Assembly: GCF_015291625.1 (NCBI RefSeq)
Contig: NZ_CP030047.1
Coordinates: 1,798,001-1,862,000, forward strand
Length of the DNA stretch: 64,000 bases
Direction: 5' to 3'
Source: Bradyrhizobium sp. CCBAU 53421
GTDB lineage: Bacteria; Pseudomonadota; Alphaproteobacteria; Rhizobiales; Xanthobacteraceae
In this document: positions 26,496 through 35,298 of the stretch, piece after piece
Layout of the letters: every line of letters begins with the position of its first letter
How positions within the stretch are numbered: the first letter of the stretch is position 1
The notes under the pieces: generated by a model
The model's database searches: none
What the model saw: only the letters and a program-made list of their open reading frames with translations
What the model was told of the DNA's origin: nothing
Translations under genes and position numbers: made by a program

Positions 26496-27923
26496 ATGTC
26501 GGAGATCGAGGCGGAGACGATCGGGCTGGCGATCGGAACTGACGCGCGGCCGCGATCCCGCGTCGCAACCCCGCGCCAGGTGCTCGCGATCGTATCGGTG
26601 GGCATCTGCCTCGCAAATCTCGACCTGTTCATCGTCAATGTCGGGTTGCCGAACATCGCGCAGGAATTCCGCGGCGCCTCGCTGGAGGATCTGTCCTGGA
26701 TCCTCAATGGCTATGCGATCGTGTATGCTGCGTTGCTGGTGTTTTTCGGCCGGTTGGCGGAGCGCCACAGTCGCAATCTGAGCTTCCTGCTCGGCGTCGC
26801 GCTGTTCACGGCCGCATCGGCGGCCTGCGCGCTTGCGCCCAACGTCGAAGTGCTGGTCGCCGCCCGCATCGCGCAGGCCGCCGGCGCGGCATTGATGACC
26901 CCGACCTCGATCGGCCTGCTGCTGGCGTCGTTTCCACCCGACCAGCGCGCCGGGGCGGTGCGGACCTGGACGGCGATCGGCGGCCTTGCCGCTGCGCTCG
27001 GGCCGCTGGCGGGCGGCGTGCTCGTCACCTTCGACTGGCGCTGGATCTTCATCGTCAATGTCCCGATCGGTGTGGTCGCGCTCATCGTCGGCTGGCTGAA
27101 ATTGCCGGAAGTGCCCGGCCACGATGTGCCGCGTCCGAGTTCATGGGCGGCGCTGCTGGTCACCTGCGGCATCGGCGCGCTGACCCTTGCGATCGTGAAG
27201 GCCAATGACTGGGGCTGGAGTTCGCGCGGCACCGTGCTTGGCTTTGCCATCGCGGCCGTCGCGCTCGCGGCCTTTGCGTGGCACTGCCTCAAGTCGAAGA
27301 ACCCCTTCGTCGATCCGGCCCTGTTCAAGGTGCGGCCGTTCACCGGGGCGACGTTTGTCATGGCGCCATACTCGGCGGCCTTCGGCGCGATGCTGTTGTC
27401 GGTGGCGTTGTGGGAGCAAACCGTGTGGGGCTGGTCGGCGCTGAAGGCTGGCCTTGCGATCGCGCCGGGGCCGCTGCTTGTCCCGTTCACCTCGTTGTTG
27501 TTTGCCCGCCGCCTGATCGCCCGATTTGGCGCCGCGGCCGTCGTATCCGCCGGGATCGCAGCGTTCGCGGGCGGCCTTGCGATCTGGGCGACGTTGCTTG
27601 GAGGCGACCCCGACATGCCTGCCTTTGTGGTCGGCATGATGCTCACCGGTATCGGCGTCGGGCTGACCTTTCCGACCCTGATGGGCGTCGGCGCGGGCGC
27701 GCTGCCGCCATCGTCGTTCGCCACCGGCTCCGGCGTCATCAACATGATCCGGCAGGCTGCGCTCGCGATCGGCGTCGCGATCTTTGTCGCGATCCTGGCA
27801 ACGCCGGTCTCGATGACCGAGCGGATCGCGGCGTTTCATCGCGGCTGGTGGATCATGATCGCGATCACCATTGCCGGCTTCGTGCCGAATTACCTGTTCA
27901 TCCGGCGCAAGGCGGATCGCTAG
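26496..27923 (+). CDS. MFS drug-efflux transporter, DHA2 (EmrB/QacA) type
   Basis: This 475-aa inner-membrane protein has about 14 hydrophobic segments, as in the DHA2 proton antiporters. The first helix region NLDLFIVNVGLPNIAQEF matches family motif D1 (LDxTIVNVALP). FFGRLAERHSRNLSFLLG is motif A, and LGPLAGGVLVTFDWRWIFIV is motif C plus the next loop. GGAGG at 26486-26490 supports the start at 26496. It exports hydrophobic toxic compounds; the substrate is unknown. Probably repressed by the divergent MarR protein. Confidence 0.94.
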   Translation: MSEIEAETIGLAIGTDARPRSRVATPRQVLAIVSVGICLANLDLFIVNVGLPNIAQEFRGASLEDLSWILNGYAIVYAALLVFFGRLAERHSRNLSFLLGVALFTAASAACALAPNVEVLVAARIAQAAGAALMTPTSIGLLLASFPPDQRAGAVRTWTAIGGLAAALGPLAGGVLVTFDWRWIFIVNVPIGVVALIVGWLKLPEVPGHDVPRPSSWAALLVTCGIGALTLAIVKANDWGWSSRGTVLGFAIAAVALAAFAWHCLKSKNPFVDPALFKVRPFTGATFVMAPYSAAFGAMLLSVALWEQTVWGWSALKAGLAIAPGPLLVPFTSLLFARRLIARFGAAAVVSAGIAAFAGGLAIWATLLGGDPDMPAFVVGMMLTGIGVGLTFPTLMGVGAGALPPSSFATGSGVINMIRQAALAIGVAIFVAILATPVSMTERIAAFHRGWWIMIAITIAGFVPNYLFIRRKADR

Positions 27924-28098
27924 ACCCGAAAGACGCGGCTGCGCCACATGGCGGCCGCCAGCGCGCCATCGTCGCGCCGCACCGAAACCTCAATCGAACC
28001 AGTCGCTTCCTCGCTGCGTCTCACCACGAGAAACGGCCCGCCCTTGAGCCGGGCGTGCCGTCGGTCTCGCGCGATGCGATGTTTCCCGGAGGGATGTG

Positions 28099-29772
28099 AT
28101 GCGAATGATTGCGAATTGTCTCGTGACCACCAGCCTGGTGCTGGCGGGTGCGCTGGTTTCCGGGCCGCTGCATGCGGCCGATCTCGACGCGGCGTCGCAG
28201 GTCGACGCCGTCACCGTCTATCCCGATGGCGCGAGCGTCACCCGCGTCATCACGCTGGACCTGCCCGCCGGTGACAACACGCTGGTCGCGAAGGATTTCC
28301 CGATGGGCCTCGATCCGTCCTCGCTGCGGGTCGAAGGCGAGGGAGCCGGCAGGCTGACGATCGGGGCCATCGACGCGCGGCCGCCGCGCCCGGTGCAGCC
28401 GGCGAACCTGCCCGAGATCGACAAGCGGATCGAGGCGCTGCGGGATCAGCGCGAGGATCTGCAGGGCATCATCACCTCGGCCGAGGCGCGGCGCAAATTC
28501 GCCGAACACTTCGCCGAGGCATCGCCGGTCGGAATCGGCGAGAAGGGCGAGGCGCGTCCGGTCAGCGAGTGGCGCGCCGCGTTCTCGGCGGTCGGGGACG
28601 AAGTCGCGACCGCCGACACCGCGATCCGCGACGCCGCGCGCAAGCAGCGCGACATCGACCGCGAGATCGCACGTCTCGAGGCCGATCGCGCCGCCAAGCC
28701 GCCGAGCAAGCTCGAGGTGCGGATCGAGCTTGCCTCCGCCGCCGCGACCCGCGCGACATTGCGGGTGACCTACGCGGTGCGCAACGCGCGCTGGATGCCG
28801 ATCTACGACGCCCGTCTCGACACCGGCGCCAAGGACCGCAAGCCGGCGATCGAGCTGGTGCGCCGCGCCGAGATCACCCAGTCGACCGGCGAAGACTGGT
28901 CGAACGTCGCGCTCGCCGTCTCCACCGTGCGCGTCGCCCGCGGCGGCAACGCGCCCGATCTCAATTCGCTGATCGTGCATTATCCGCTGCCGCCGCAGCC
29001 GAAGTCGGCAGGTCTGATGTCCGACAGCGCGCGGGTGCGGTCTGCGCTCGCGCCGGCGCCCGCTCAGGAGGCAGTCCAGCAGTTCCGCTTTGGTGCGGGG
29101 CGCACCGACGAACTGGAAGCCGCGCCCGAGGTGAGCGCCTTCCAGGCAACTTTCAAGATTCCGGGCCGCGTCAGCGTCTCCGCCAATGAAGGTGCCAAGA
29201 GCCTGCGCATCTCGACGGCGACCATCGCCCCTGATCTGGCCATCCGCGCCGTCCCGGTGATCGATCCGACCGCATTCCTGGAGGCGAGCTTCGTGCAGGC
29301 CGACGATGCGCCGTTGCTGCCGGGGCAGGTCTCGATCTATCGCGACGGCATCTTTGTCGGCCGCAGCCGGATGGCCACCGCCGCCAAGGACGAGACCGTG
29401 CGGCTCGGCTTCGGCGCCGACGACAAGGTCAAGATCGAGCGCACGGTGGTGAAGCGCAATGAAGGCTCGGCCGGCCTGATCGTGACGACGTCGAAGACCG
29501 ACGAGCGCGCGTTCAAGACCACGGTGCGCAACGGCCACGACTTCCCGATCAAGGTCGCGATCCAGGATCAGCTCCCGGTCAGCGAGAACGACGAAATCGT
29601 GGTCGAGATGCTGCCATCCTCGACGCCGGCGACCACCACCAATCTGCGCGACAAGCGCGGGGTGCTGGAATGGGCGTTCGAGGCCAAGGCCGGCGAAGTC
29701 CGTGACGTCAATTTCGCCTGGCGGATGCGCTGGCCCAAGGACAAGGGCGTCGTGATGGTGCCGGCGGGCTGA
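28099..29772 (+). CDS. MuiA-like exported protein (DUF4139, mucoidy inhibitor A family)
   Basis: This 557-aa protein has a signal peptide (MRMIANCLVTTSLVLAGALV, mature near ADLDA). A short DUF4140 N-terminal domain (VDAVTVYPDGASVTRVITLD), a coiled-coil stretch at about residues 105-205, and a long beta-rich DUF4139 domain (VRNARWMPIYDARLDTGAKD onward) follow. The family is annotated as mucoidy inhibitor MuiA, but its biochemical role is unknown. GGAGGG before the ATG at 28099 fits; a GTG at 28096 is possible. It is probably periplasmic or surface-attached. Monocistronic. Confidence 0.88.
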   Translation: MRMIANCLVTTSLVLAGALVSGPLHAADLDAASQVDAVTVYPDGASVTRVITLDLPAGDNTLVAKDFPMGLDPSSLRVEGEGAGRLTIGAIDARPPRPVQPANLPEIDKRIEALRDQREDLQGIITSAEARRKFAEHFAEASPVGIGEKGEARPVSEWRAAFSAVGDEVATADTAIRDAARKQRDIDREIARLEADRAAKPPSKLEVRIELASAAATRATLRVTYAVRNARWMPIYDARLDTGAKDRKPAIELVRRAEITQSTGEDWSNVALAVSTVRVARGGNAPDLNSLIVHYPLPPQPKSAGLMSDSARVRSALAPAPAQEAVQQFRFGAGRTDELEAAPEVSAFQATFKIPGRVSVSANEGAKSLRISTATIAPDLAIRAVPVIDPTAFLEASFVQADDAPLLPGQVSIYRDGIFVGRSRMATAAKDETVRLGFGADDKVKIERTVVKRNEGSAGLIVTTSKTDERAFKTTVRNGHDFPIKVAIQDQLPVSENDEIVVEMLPSSTPATTTNLRDKRGVLEWAFEAKAGEVRDVNFAWRMRWPKDKGVVMVPAG

Positions 29773-29849
29773 CCTGCATCAGGTGCACGACGCGTCGTTC
29801 GCGAAAATGTCGGACGAAGAAAGAGTGACGCCTCGCGGGGGGACGCCGG

Positions 29850-30305
29850 CTAGAAGCCCGCGTCCTCCTCCAGCCATTGCTGATTGTCCCAGCGCGCACG
29901 ACGGCCGAGCACATACTCGCGCGCGTCGTCCATGAAGTGCACCTTGCTGGCGAGTGCTCCGATGAAAGCGGTGAGCGCCGCTATCCAGGGCCACAGATGC
30001 ATCAGCAACGAGGCAGGTATCTGATTGGCGAATCCCGCCTGCAGCGCGGCCGTGACCAGATAAGCCAGCACGCCCCACGCAGCGGCCAGGATCGTCGCCA
30101 CGATCTGATAGCTGTTTTGGTGAAATCTCACCAACCGTCGCATCAGGGCGATGTAGGCGAAGTAGACGATCACGCCGAGAAGTAGGGCGACCAGTCCGGG
30201 CGGGAGCCCCCAGCTCTGGTCCCAGCTCAGATACGCAATAAAGCCCGCGGCGATCAACGCCTCGACATAGGTCAGGCTGGATTTGTCCTGCATGATTTGC
30301 CCCAA
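29850..30305 (-). CDS. Four-helix membrane protein, hypothetical
   Basis: The 151-aa product has about four hydrophobic segments (YVEALIAAGFIAYLSW; VALLLGVIVYFAYIAL; YQIVATILAAAWGVLAYLVT; LMHLWPWIAALTAFIGAL). A charged C-terminal tail contains DDAREYVLGRRARWDNQQWL. I do not recognise the family. An internal Met (MQDKSS, 30293) is an alternative start. It is convergent with the MuiA-like gene and next to a dispersed palindrome. No function can be assigned. Confidence 0.65.
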   Translation of the reverse strand: MGQIMQDKSSLTYVEALIAAGFIAYLSWDQSWGLPPGLVALLLGVIVYFAYIALMRRLVRFHQNSYQIVATILAAAWGVLAYLVTAALQAGFANQIPASLLMHLWPWIAALTAFIGALASKVHFMDDAREYVLGRRARWDNQQWLEEDAGF

Positions 30306-30389
30306 AGCGATTCAAGTACCGGCCGAGGCTATCATCATGGAGCGCTTTGGTAGAGAGGCAATTGCAAGACAACCTTGCTTCCACAAATT

Positions 30390-30499
30390 CAGTGTCATGC
30401 CCCGCCTTGAGCGGGGCATCCAGTACGCCGCGGCTTATCGGTTGAACTCGAACACCTCTGGAATACTGGGTCGCCCGGTCTAGCCGGGCGACGACACTG
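30390..30499. repeat. Dispersed palindrome, CAGTGTCATGCCCCGC type
   Basis: The ends CAGTGTC and GACACTG mark a 110-bp element with hairpins GCCCCGCCTTGAGCGGGGC and CGCCCGGTCTAGCCGGGCG and the inner pair CAGTA...TACTG. It resembles a dispersed element of Bradyrhizobium. It lies between two leftward genes. Confidence 0.7.
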
Positions 30500-30523
30500 T
30501 TGCATGTGGCGCGAGCAACCGCT

Positions 30524-31876
30524 TCACTTGGCCTTCAGGAAGTCGCCGACTTCGAGCAGCATGAACTCGTCGTCATCGGCCTTGTTCGGGTCGCGGCTCG
30601 AGGAGAACGGCAGATTGTTGTCGTTGCCGACGATGATGTGGGTCTCGTCGACGCGGTCGACGTTCTCGATGGTGAAGAACGGGAAGGTGTAGACGCCCTC
30701 GTTCAGCGGCTTGCGGGCCTTCTTGTTCGGATCGCGGATCTTCAAGAGGTCGATATAGGCGATCTTGCGTACCGGTTTGCCGACATTGGCATCGGACAGC
30801 TCGATCTTGTAGACGCGCTTGAACTTGGCGAGGTCCGGGAAGCAGTGCTCGCCGCGCTGGCCCTGCGGACAGGCCTTGTCGGCGGTGCCTTCGCCATTGT
30901 CGCGCTCGATCACCAGGCCCTGGGCCGGATCGATCATGTTGAAGTCGCCGATCGCATTGCCGTTCTGCTCGAACACATATTGCCAATAGCGTCCGGTGAA
31001 CTTCTCGGCCGCGACGTCGAATTCCAGGATGCGCGAGGCTTCCTTGCCGTCGACCTTCTCCCAATCCTTCTTGTCGGCATCCCACAGCGGCCCTTCGAGC
31101 AGGCCGTAGAGAAACTTGCCGTCCTTGGAGGAGGCAAAGCCCTCATAACCCTTGGAGCGGCGCAGATTGACGTTGGTGTAGGAAGCGCCGGGTGCGCCGG
31201 GCGACTGCACGGCCCAGTGATCCGGCGAGCGCACCGGCTTGCCGTCGGCGACCGTCTCGAACACGGCGAGGATCTTGCCGGTCTTGTCGGCCTTGAGGAT
31301 GTAGGGCCCGAACTCGTCGCCGATCCAGAATGTGTCGTTGATGATCTGGAAGCCCTCGGTGTCGAAGTCCGCGCCGGTCAAATAGCGCTTGGCGGTGTCC
31401 TCATGCACGATGCGGAACGGCACCTTCTTGTCGGGGTCGTGCAGGAACACGGTCTCCTGGCGCTCGATCTTGCCGTTCGCCCAGTCCATCTTGTAGCGGT
31501 TCAGATACAGCATCGAGTCCGCCGAGTTGTAGCGCGAACCCATGCCGTTGTCGGTGATCACCCAGAACGAGCCGTCCGGCATCGCCTTGATGCCGGAATG
31601 GCCCTGCAGCGGCTGGCCCTTGAACGGCAGCGACACGCCGGTCGGCCGCTCGTAGGACTTGCCCATCACGGTGCCGATGGCGTCGACGCGCTTGCCGGTG
31701 GTGTACTTGCCCGAGGTTTTCAGATCGTTCGGGGCGTCGGCGGGAGCGTCGATGAAGCTCTCCGCCGGCATCACGGCGTGTCCTGCCAGGGTCGCCGGGA
31801 ATTCGCCCTCGCTCTGCGCCAACGCCGATGTGGCGAGCAGGATCGAGGCGACGGAACAGAGCAATGACAGGCGCAT
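30524..31876 (-). CDS. Exported esterase-like phytase-family protein
   Basis: This is a 450-aa protein with a signal peptide (MRLSLLCSVASILLATSALA then QSEG). The mature part matches the esterase-like activity of phytase domain: HSGIKAMPDGSFWVITDNGM near residue 105, GFQIINDTFWIGDEFGPYIL, and the closing TIENVDRVDETHIIVGNDNN, consistent with a beta-propeller. A GGGAGA site precedes the ATG at 31876; the ATG at 31897 adds seven residues before the signal. It probably hydrolyses phosphate esters in the periplasm, but enzyme activity is inferred from the domain name only. It is next to the heme locus without evident link. Confidence 0.87.
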   Translation of the reverse strand: MRLSLLCSVASILLATSALAQSEGEFPATLAGHAVMPAESFIDAPADAPNDLKTSGKYTTGKRVDAIGTVMGKSYERPTGVSLPFKGQPLQGHSGIKAMPDGSFWVITDNGMGSRYNSADSMLYLNRYKMDWANGKIERQETVFLHDPDKKVPFRIVHEDTAKRYLTGADFDTEGFQIINDTFWIGDEFGPYILKADKTGKILAVFETVADGKPVRSPDHWAVQSPGAPGASYTNVNLRRSKGYEGFASSKDGKFLYGLLEGPLWDADKKDWEKVDGKEASRILEFDVAAEKFTGRYWQYVFEQNGNAIGDFNMIDPAQGLVIERDNGEGTADKACPQGQRGEHCFPDLAKFKRVYKIELSDANVGKPVRKIAYIDLLKIRDPNKKARKPLNEGVYTFPFFTIENVDRVDETHIIVGNDNNLPFSSSRDPNKADDDEFMLLEVGDFLKAK

Positions 31877-31984
31877 GGTTGATCTCCCAAAGGACAAACG
31901 ATGCGGTGTTCTCCGAGCCGCCTGTTACAGCCGGCTGACAGTTTTGTGAATCGATGTTGTTGCGGCGGGATAAGTCTTGCGGCG

Positions 31985-32788
31985 TTACGTCGCCTTGCCC
32001 GCCGGCCGCATCGTTTGCGGCAGCAGGAAGGGCACGCCACCGCCGGTGTAGTCGATCGTGGCATCGATCTCGAAGATCCTGCGAAGCGTGTCGGCCTGCA
32101 TCGCGGCGGCGCGGTCGCCGTCGACGGCAAGGCGGCCGCGATGCAGCAGCAGGATGCGGTCGGCGAACCGCATCGCGAGGTTGAGGTCGTGCAGGATCGC
32201 GATCACGGCGGTGCCGCGCGCGGCGCGCCGCCGGGCGGTCTCGACCAGGTCGATCTGATGCCGCAGATCGAGGCTCGAGGTCGGCTCGTCCAGCAGCAGG
32301 AGCCCCGGCCCATGCAATGCCTCGCCGCAGGCGAGCTGCACCAGCACGCGGGCGAAATGCGCGCGCTGCTGCTCGCCGCCGGACAGCGTCGGCAATTGCC
32401 TGAGACGGAAATGCGAAAGCCCGACTTCGTCGAGGGCCGCCGCGACCAGCGCACGCGTCACCGCGCGCGGGCTTTCGCCGGCGCCCATGCTGACGATTTC
32501 CTCGACGGTGAAGGGGAAAGTGACGTTGACGTGCTGCGACAGCATCGCACGGTGCTGCGCCAGCTCGCGCGGAGCGAAGGCGTTGAGGTCGCGCTGCCTG
32601 AGCCGGATCGTGCCGCGCGACGGACGGAGATCGCCCGACAGCATCCGCAATAGCGTCGATTTGCCGGCGCCGTTCGGACCCACGATCGCGATCATCTCGC
32701 CGGCGCCGATCTGAAGCGAGACCGCATCGACCAGATTGGTGCCACCGACCGTCATCGTCACCGACTGCGCCTCCAGCAGCGCGGTCAT
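31985..32788 (-). CDS. hmuV: Heme ABC transporter ATP-binding protein
   Basis: This 267-aa ATPase powers heme import through HmuU. Walker A GPNGAGKST is at 37-45, the ABC signature LSGGEQQR near 140, Walker B LLLLDEPTSSLD and the switch His in AILHDLNLAM. The HmuV-type C-terminus ends with ATIDYTGGGVPFLLPQ. The ATG at 32788 overlaps the hmuU stop codon by four bases, giving translational coupling. It is the last gene of the leftward hemP-hmuT-hmuU-hmuV operon. Confidence 0.95.
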   Translation of the reverse strand: MTALLEAQSVTMTVGGTNLVDAVSLQIGAGEMIAIVGPNGAGKSTLLRMLSGDLRPSRGTIRLRQRDLNAFAPRELAQHRAMLSQHVNVTFPFTVEEIVSMGAGESPRAVTRALVAAALDEVGLSHFRLRQLPTLSGGEQQRAHFARVLVQLACGEALHGPGLLLLDEPTSSLDLRHQIDLVETARRRAARGTAVIAILHDLNLAMRFADRILLLHRGRLAVDGDRAAAMQADTLRRIFEIDATIDYTGGGVPFLLPQTMRPAGKAT

Positions 32789-33894
32789 AGCGAGACCAGC
32801 CCCCGTTGACGCAGCAGCATGGCCAGGAAGAACGGCGCGCCGATCGCGGCGGTCAGGATGCCGATCGGCATTTCCGCCGGCGTCACGATGGTGCGCGCCA
32901 CCGTATCGGCCCCGACGAGCAGGATCGCGCCGAGCAAGGCGGACGCCGGCAGCAGCAGCCGATGCCCGGGTCCGATCGCCAGCCGCAGCAGGTGCGGCAC
33001 CACGATGCCGACGAAACCGACCACACCGCAGACCGAGACCGCGACCCCGGTCATCGCCGACACCAGCACGATCGATATCCGCTTCAGCCGCTCGACATCG
33101 ACGCCGCTGTGGAACGCCTCGGCCTCTCCGAGCACCAGCACGTCGAGCCCGCGCGCGATCCAGAGGCAGGTGATCAGCGCCGCGGCCAGCACCGGCGCCA
33201 GCGCCGTGAGCTTGGTCCAGGTCGCGCCGCTCAGCGAACCCAGCATCCAGAACGTGATGTCGCGCAGCTGGCGGTCGTCGGCGACAAAGACCAAAAGGCC
33301 GATGCCGGCGTTGGCGATCGCGGCAATCGCGAGCCCGGCCAGCAGGAAGATCGCAATCGAGGTGCGGCCACCGCGGCTGGCAATGGCGTAGAGCACGATC
33401 GTGGTGATCAGCGAGCCGGCAAAGGCCGCGATCGGCAGCAATTGATGTTGCAGGAAGCGCAGGTTCTCGCCGAGCCGGCTGTCGGTGAACACGATCGCCG
33501 CTGCTGCGGCAAACGCGCCGCCGGAGGAGACGCCGACCAGCGCGGGGTCGGCGAGAGGGTTGCGGAACAGGCCCTGCATGATCGCACCGGAGACGGCGAG
33601 CAGAGCGCCGACCATGGCGGCCGCCGCGATCCGGGGGATGCGGATCGACCACACCACGAGCTGGTCGCGCGCGAGCAGCGGGCTCGCTGTGCTGTCGGCC
33701 CATAGCCCTAGCGCGGCGGGCAGCCGTGCCAATGGAATGCCGGCCGCGCCAACTGTCAGGGCGACCAGTGCAGTTCCAGTGAGTGCAGCAAGCAGGCAGA
33801 GCAGGGTCAGTGTCGCTGCCGGCCGCAGCGACATGCCGGCGCGCCGTTGTTTCGCACGCGCGGGGCGATCGGCCAGCACGCTCATTGCCGGCAA
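32785..33894 (-). CDS. hmuU: Heme ABC transporter permease
   Basis: This 369-aa FecCD-family permease has about ten membrane helices and forms the inner-membrane heme channel with HmuV. Characteristic segments are WSIRIPRIAAAAMVGALLAV, SGAIMQGLFRNPLADPALVG (the FecCD signature) and VGFVGIVVPHLLRLAIGPGH, the loop that contacts the ATPase. Its start lies inside the end of hmuT (13-bp overlap) and its stop overlaps hmuV. The N-terminal 25 residues before the first helix are basic. Confidence 0.95.
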   Translation of the reverse strand: MPAMSVLADRPARAKQRRAGMSLRPAATLTLLCLLAALTGTALVALTVGAAGIPLARLPAALGLWADSTASPLLARDQLVVWSIRIPRIAAAAMVGALLAVSGAIMQGLFRNPLADPALVGVSSGGAFAAAAAIVFTDSRLGENLRFLQHQLLPIAAFAGSLITTIVLYAIASRGGRTSIAIFLLAGLAIAAIANAGIGLLVFVADDRQLRDITFWMLGSLSGATWTKLTALAPVLAAALITCLWIARGLDVLVLGEAEAFHSGVDVERLKRISIVLVSAMTGVAVSVCGVVGFVGIVVPHLLRLAIGPGHRLLLPASALLGAILLVGADTVARTIVTPAEMPIGILTAAIGAPFFLAMLLRQRGLVSL

Positions 33895-34832
33895 TTCGCG
33901 GTCAGTGCTGCCGGCTTGAAGTTCTCGGCTTCCGGCGCCAGCGCCGGATAGAGCTTGACCGAGAGGTCGCGTGCTGCGGCCGCAGTGCGCGGCCCGAAGC
34001 CGAGCAGATAGAGCCCCTCCATCGAGATGAAGGCCTTGTTGGCCGCGACCGGCGTTAGCGCGAAGGCGGGATGCGCAAACACCGCATCCGACGTCAGCGA
34101 GTCCTTGCCACGATCGATCGACAGCACGATGTCCGGCTTCGCGGCTACGATCGCCTCGTCGTTGACCGGCTTGTAGCCGTCGTAACCGTCGATCGCGTTG
34201 ACGCCGCCGGCGAGCTGGATGATCTCGTCCGCGGCGGTCTTATGGCCCGCGGCCAGCGCCCGGCCATTCAAGAGCGACATCACGAACATCACGCGCACCG
34301 GTTTCGTCACTTTGGCGCGCACCGCGCGTAATTGTGCGAGATCGCTTTCGACCGCGGTGGTGAGGCAGGCGGCGCGCGGGTCGGCGCCCATGGCGTGGCC
34401 CACCAGCCTGATCTTCTCGACCAGCCCGGCCTCCGAGAACGTCTCCGGCACCAGCACCAGCGGCACCTTGGCGGCCTCCAGCACATCGATGGTCTCCTTC
34501 GGCCCGGAGCCCTGCACCGCAAGCACCAGCGACGGATGCAGGCCGAGCACGCCCTCCGGCGACAGCTGGCGCATATAGCCGACGTCGGGTTTCTCGCGCA
34601 GCGCCGCCGGCGGGTAGAGGCTGGTCGCATCGACGCCGGCGATGCGGTCCTCGAAGCCGAGCGCATAGAGGATCTCGGTGATCGCGCCGCCGATCGAGAC
34701 GATCCGCGAGGGATCGTCGATCACGACGTCGCGGTCGCGCGCGTCGTGCACGGTAATGCCCTCGGCGGCCGCTGCGCCGATCGGCAGCAGACAGGAGAGC
34801 GCGAGCAGGGTGAGCGTGCGACAAATTGTCAT
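33882..34832 (-). CDS. hmuT: Periplasmic heme-binding protein
   Basis: This 316-aa substrate-binding protein has a signal peptide (MTICRTLTLLALSCLLPIGA, mature near AEGITVHD) and the two-lobed class III periplasmic-binding fold. Visible are IVSIGGAITEILYALGFEDR, GVDATSLYPPAALREKPDVG with the usual heme-ligand tyrosine (SLYPP), and ETFSEAGLVEKI. It delivers heme from the outer-membrane receptor to HmuUV. The start at 34832 is eight bases after the hemP stop. The longer open frame upstream is not coding. Confidence 0.94.
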   Translation of the reverse strand: MTICRTLTLLALSCLLPIGAAAAEGITVHDARDRDVVIDDPSRIVSIGGAITEILYALGFEDRIAGVDATSLYPPAALREKPDVGYMRQLSPEGVLGLHPSLVLAVQGSGPKETIDVLEAAKVPLVLVPETFSEAGLVEKIRLVGHAMGADPRAACLTTAVESDLAQLRAVRAKVTKPVRVMFVMSLLNGRALAAGHKTAADEIIQLAGGVNAIDGYDGYKPVNDEAIVAAKPDIVLSIDRGKDSLTSDAVFAHPAFALTPVAANKAFISMEGLYLLGFGPRTAAAARDLSVKLYPALAPEAENFKPAALTANCRQ

Positions 34833-34840
34833 CGGGGCCG

Positions 34841-35047
34841 TCACTTGGTCAGGATCAGCTTGTTCTGCGAGGTCAGCCGCAACCGGTAACGCTCTTCCCC
34901 ATGCACGATGATGATCTCGCGCTCGGCCGCGAACAGCTCGCGGCTGTCGAGGCGATTCCCGTGCATGACGAGCGTTTTGGCTGCGTCTGACGCCGATGCG
35001 GCGTGGTTTCCCGCCGCGCCGATATTGTCTCCGGAAGTTGCCGACAT
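34841..35047 (-). CDS. hemP: Hemin uptake protein HemP
   Basis: This is a 68-aa protein. Its C-terminal half carries the HemP signature: RELFAAEREIIIVHGEERYR followed by LRLTSQNKLILTK. HemP family proteins are short, iron-regulated and often precede heme-transport genes. In some rhizobia and Burkholderia HemP/HmuP acts as a co-activator of the heme receptor gene, so a regulatory role on the divergent hmuR is plausible. The start at 35047 is chosen over 35071 because it follows family length. First gene of the leftward operon. Confidence 0.93.
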   Translation of the reverse strand: MSATSGDNIGAAGNHAASASDAAKTLVMHGNRLDSRELFAAEREIIIVHGEERYRLRLTSQNKLILTK

Positions 35048-35127
35048 GCTCGTGGTGCTGCGCCTTCGCAATCTTCAAATGATGCCTGCTTGTATAAGCG
35101 GGCGATGGCGCATTCCAACGGCTGCAC

Positions 35128-35144
35128 TTTACAATCGATGTAAA
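35128..35144. promoter_or_regulatory. Candidate operator between hemP and hmuR
   Basis: An inverted repeat with perfect 6-bp arms, TTTACA-ATCGA-TGTAAA, lies in the 251-bp divergent intergenic region between hemP and hmuR. It is AT-rich in a GC-rich genome and is well placed to act on both promoters. It does not closely match the Irr box (TTTAGAA-type) or RirA box as I recall them, so the cognate regulator is unknown. Confidence 0.5.
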
Positions 35145-35298
35145 CAGCGCCGCCGCATTCTTGACCGTTTTGTTGCCGGCTCGTAACCAATCATCACACG
35201 ATGCAAGTGTGTGGCTTGCCTCGCAACGTAGCCAGCAAGCCGCTCGGTGGAGCGCACGCCAGCCAAACCAGAGAAGCGATGATTGGGCTGGGGCTAGA

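Noticed and set aside
31985..33703. Apparent 572-codon fusion of a permease-like segment with HmuV
   Set aside because: The first 300 codons are a shifted frame of hmuU. HmuV has its own ATG at 32788 overlapping the hmuU stop.
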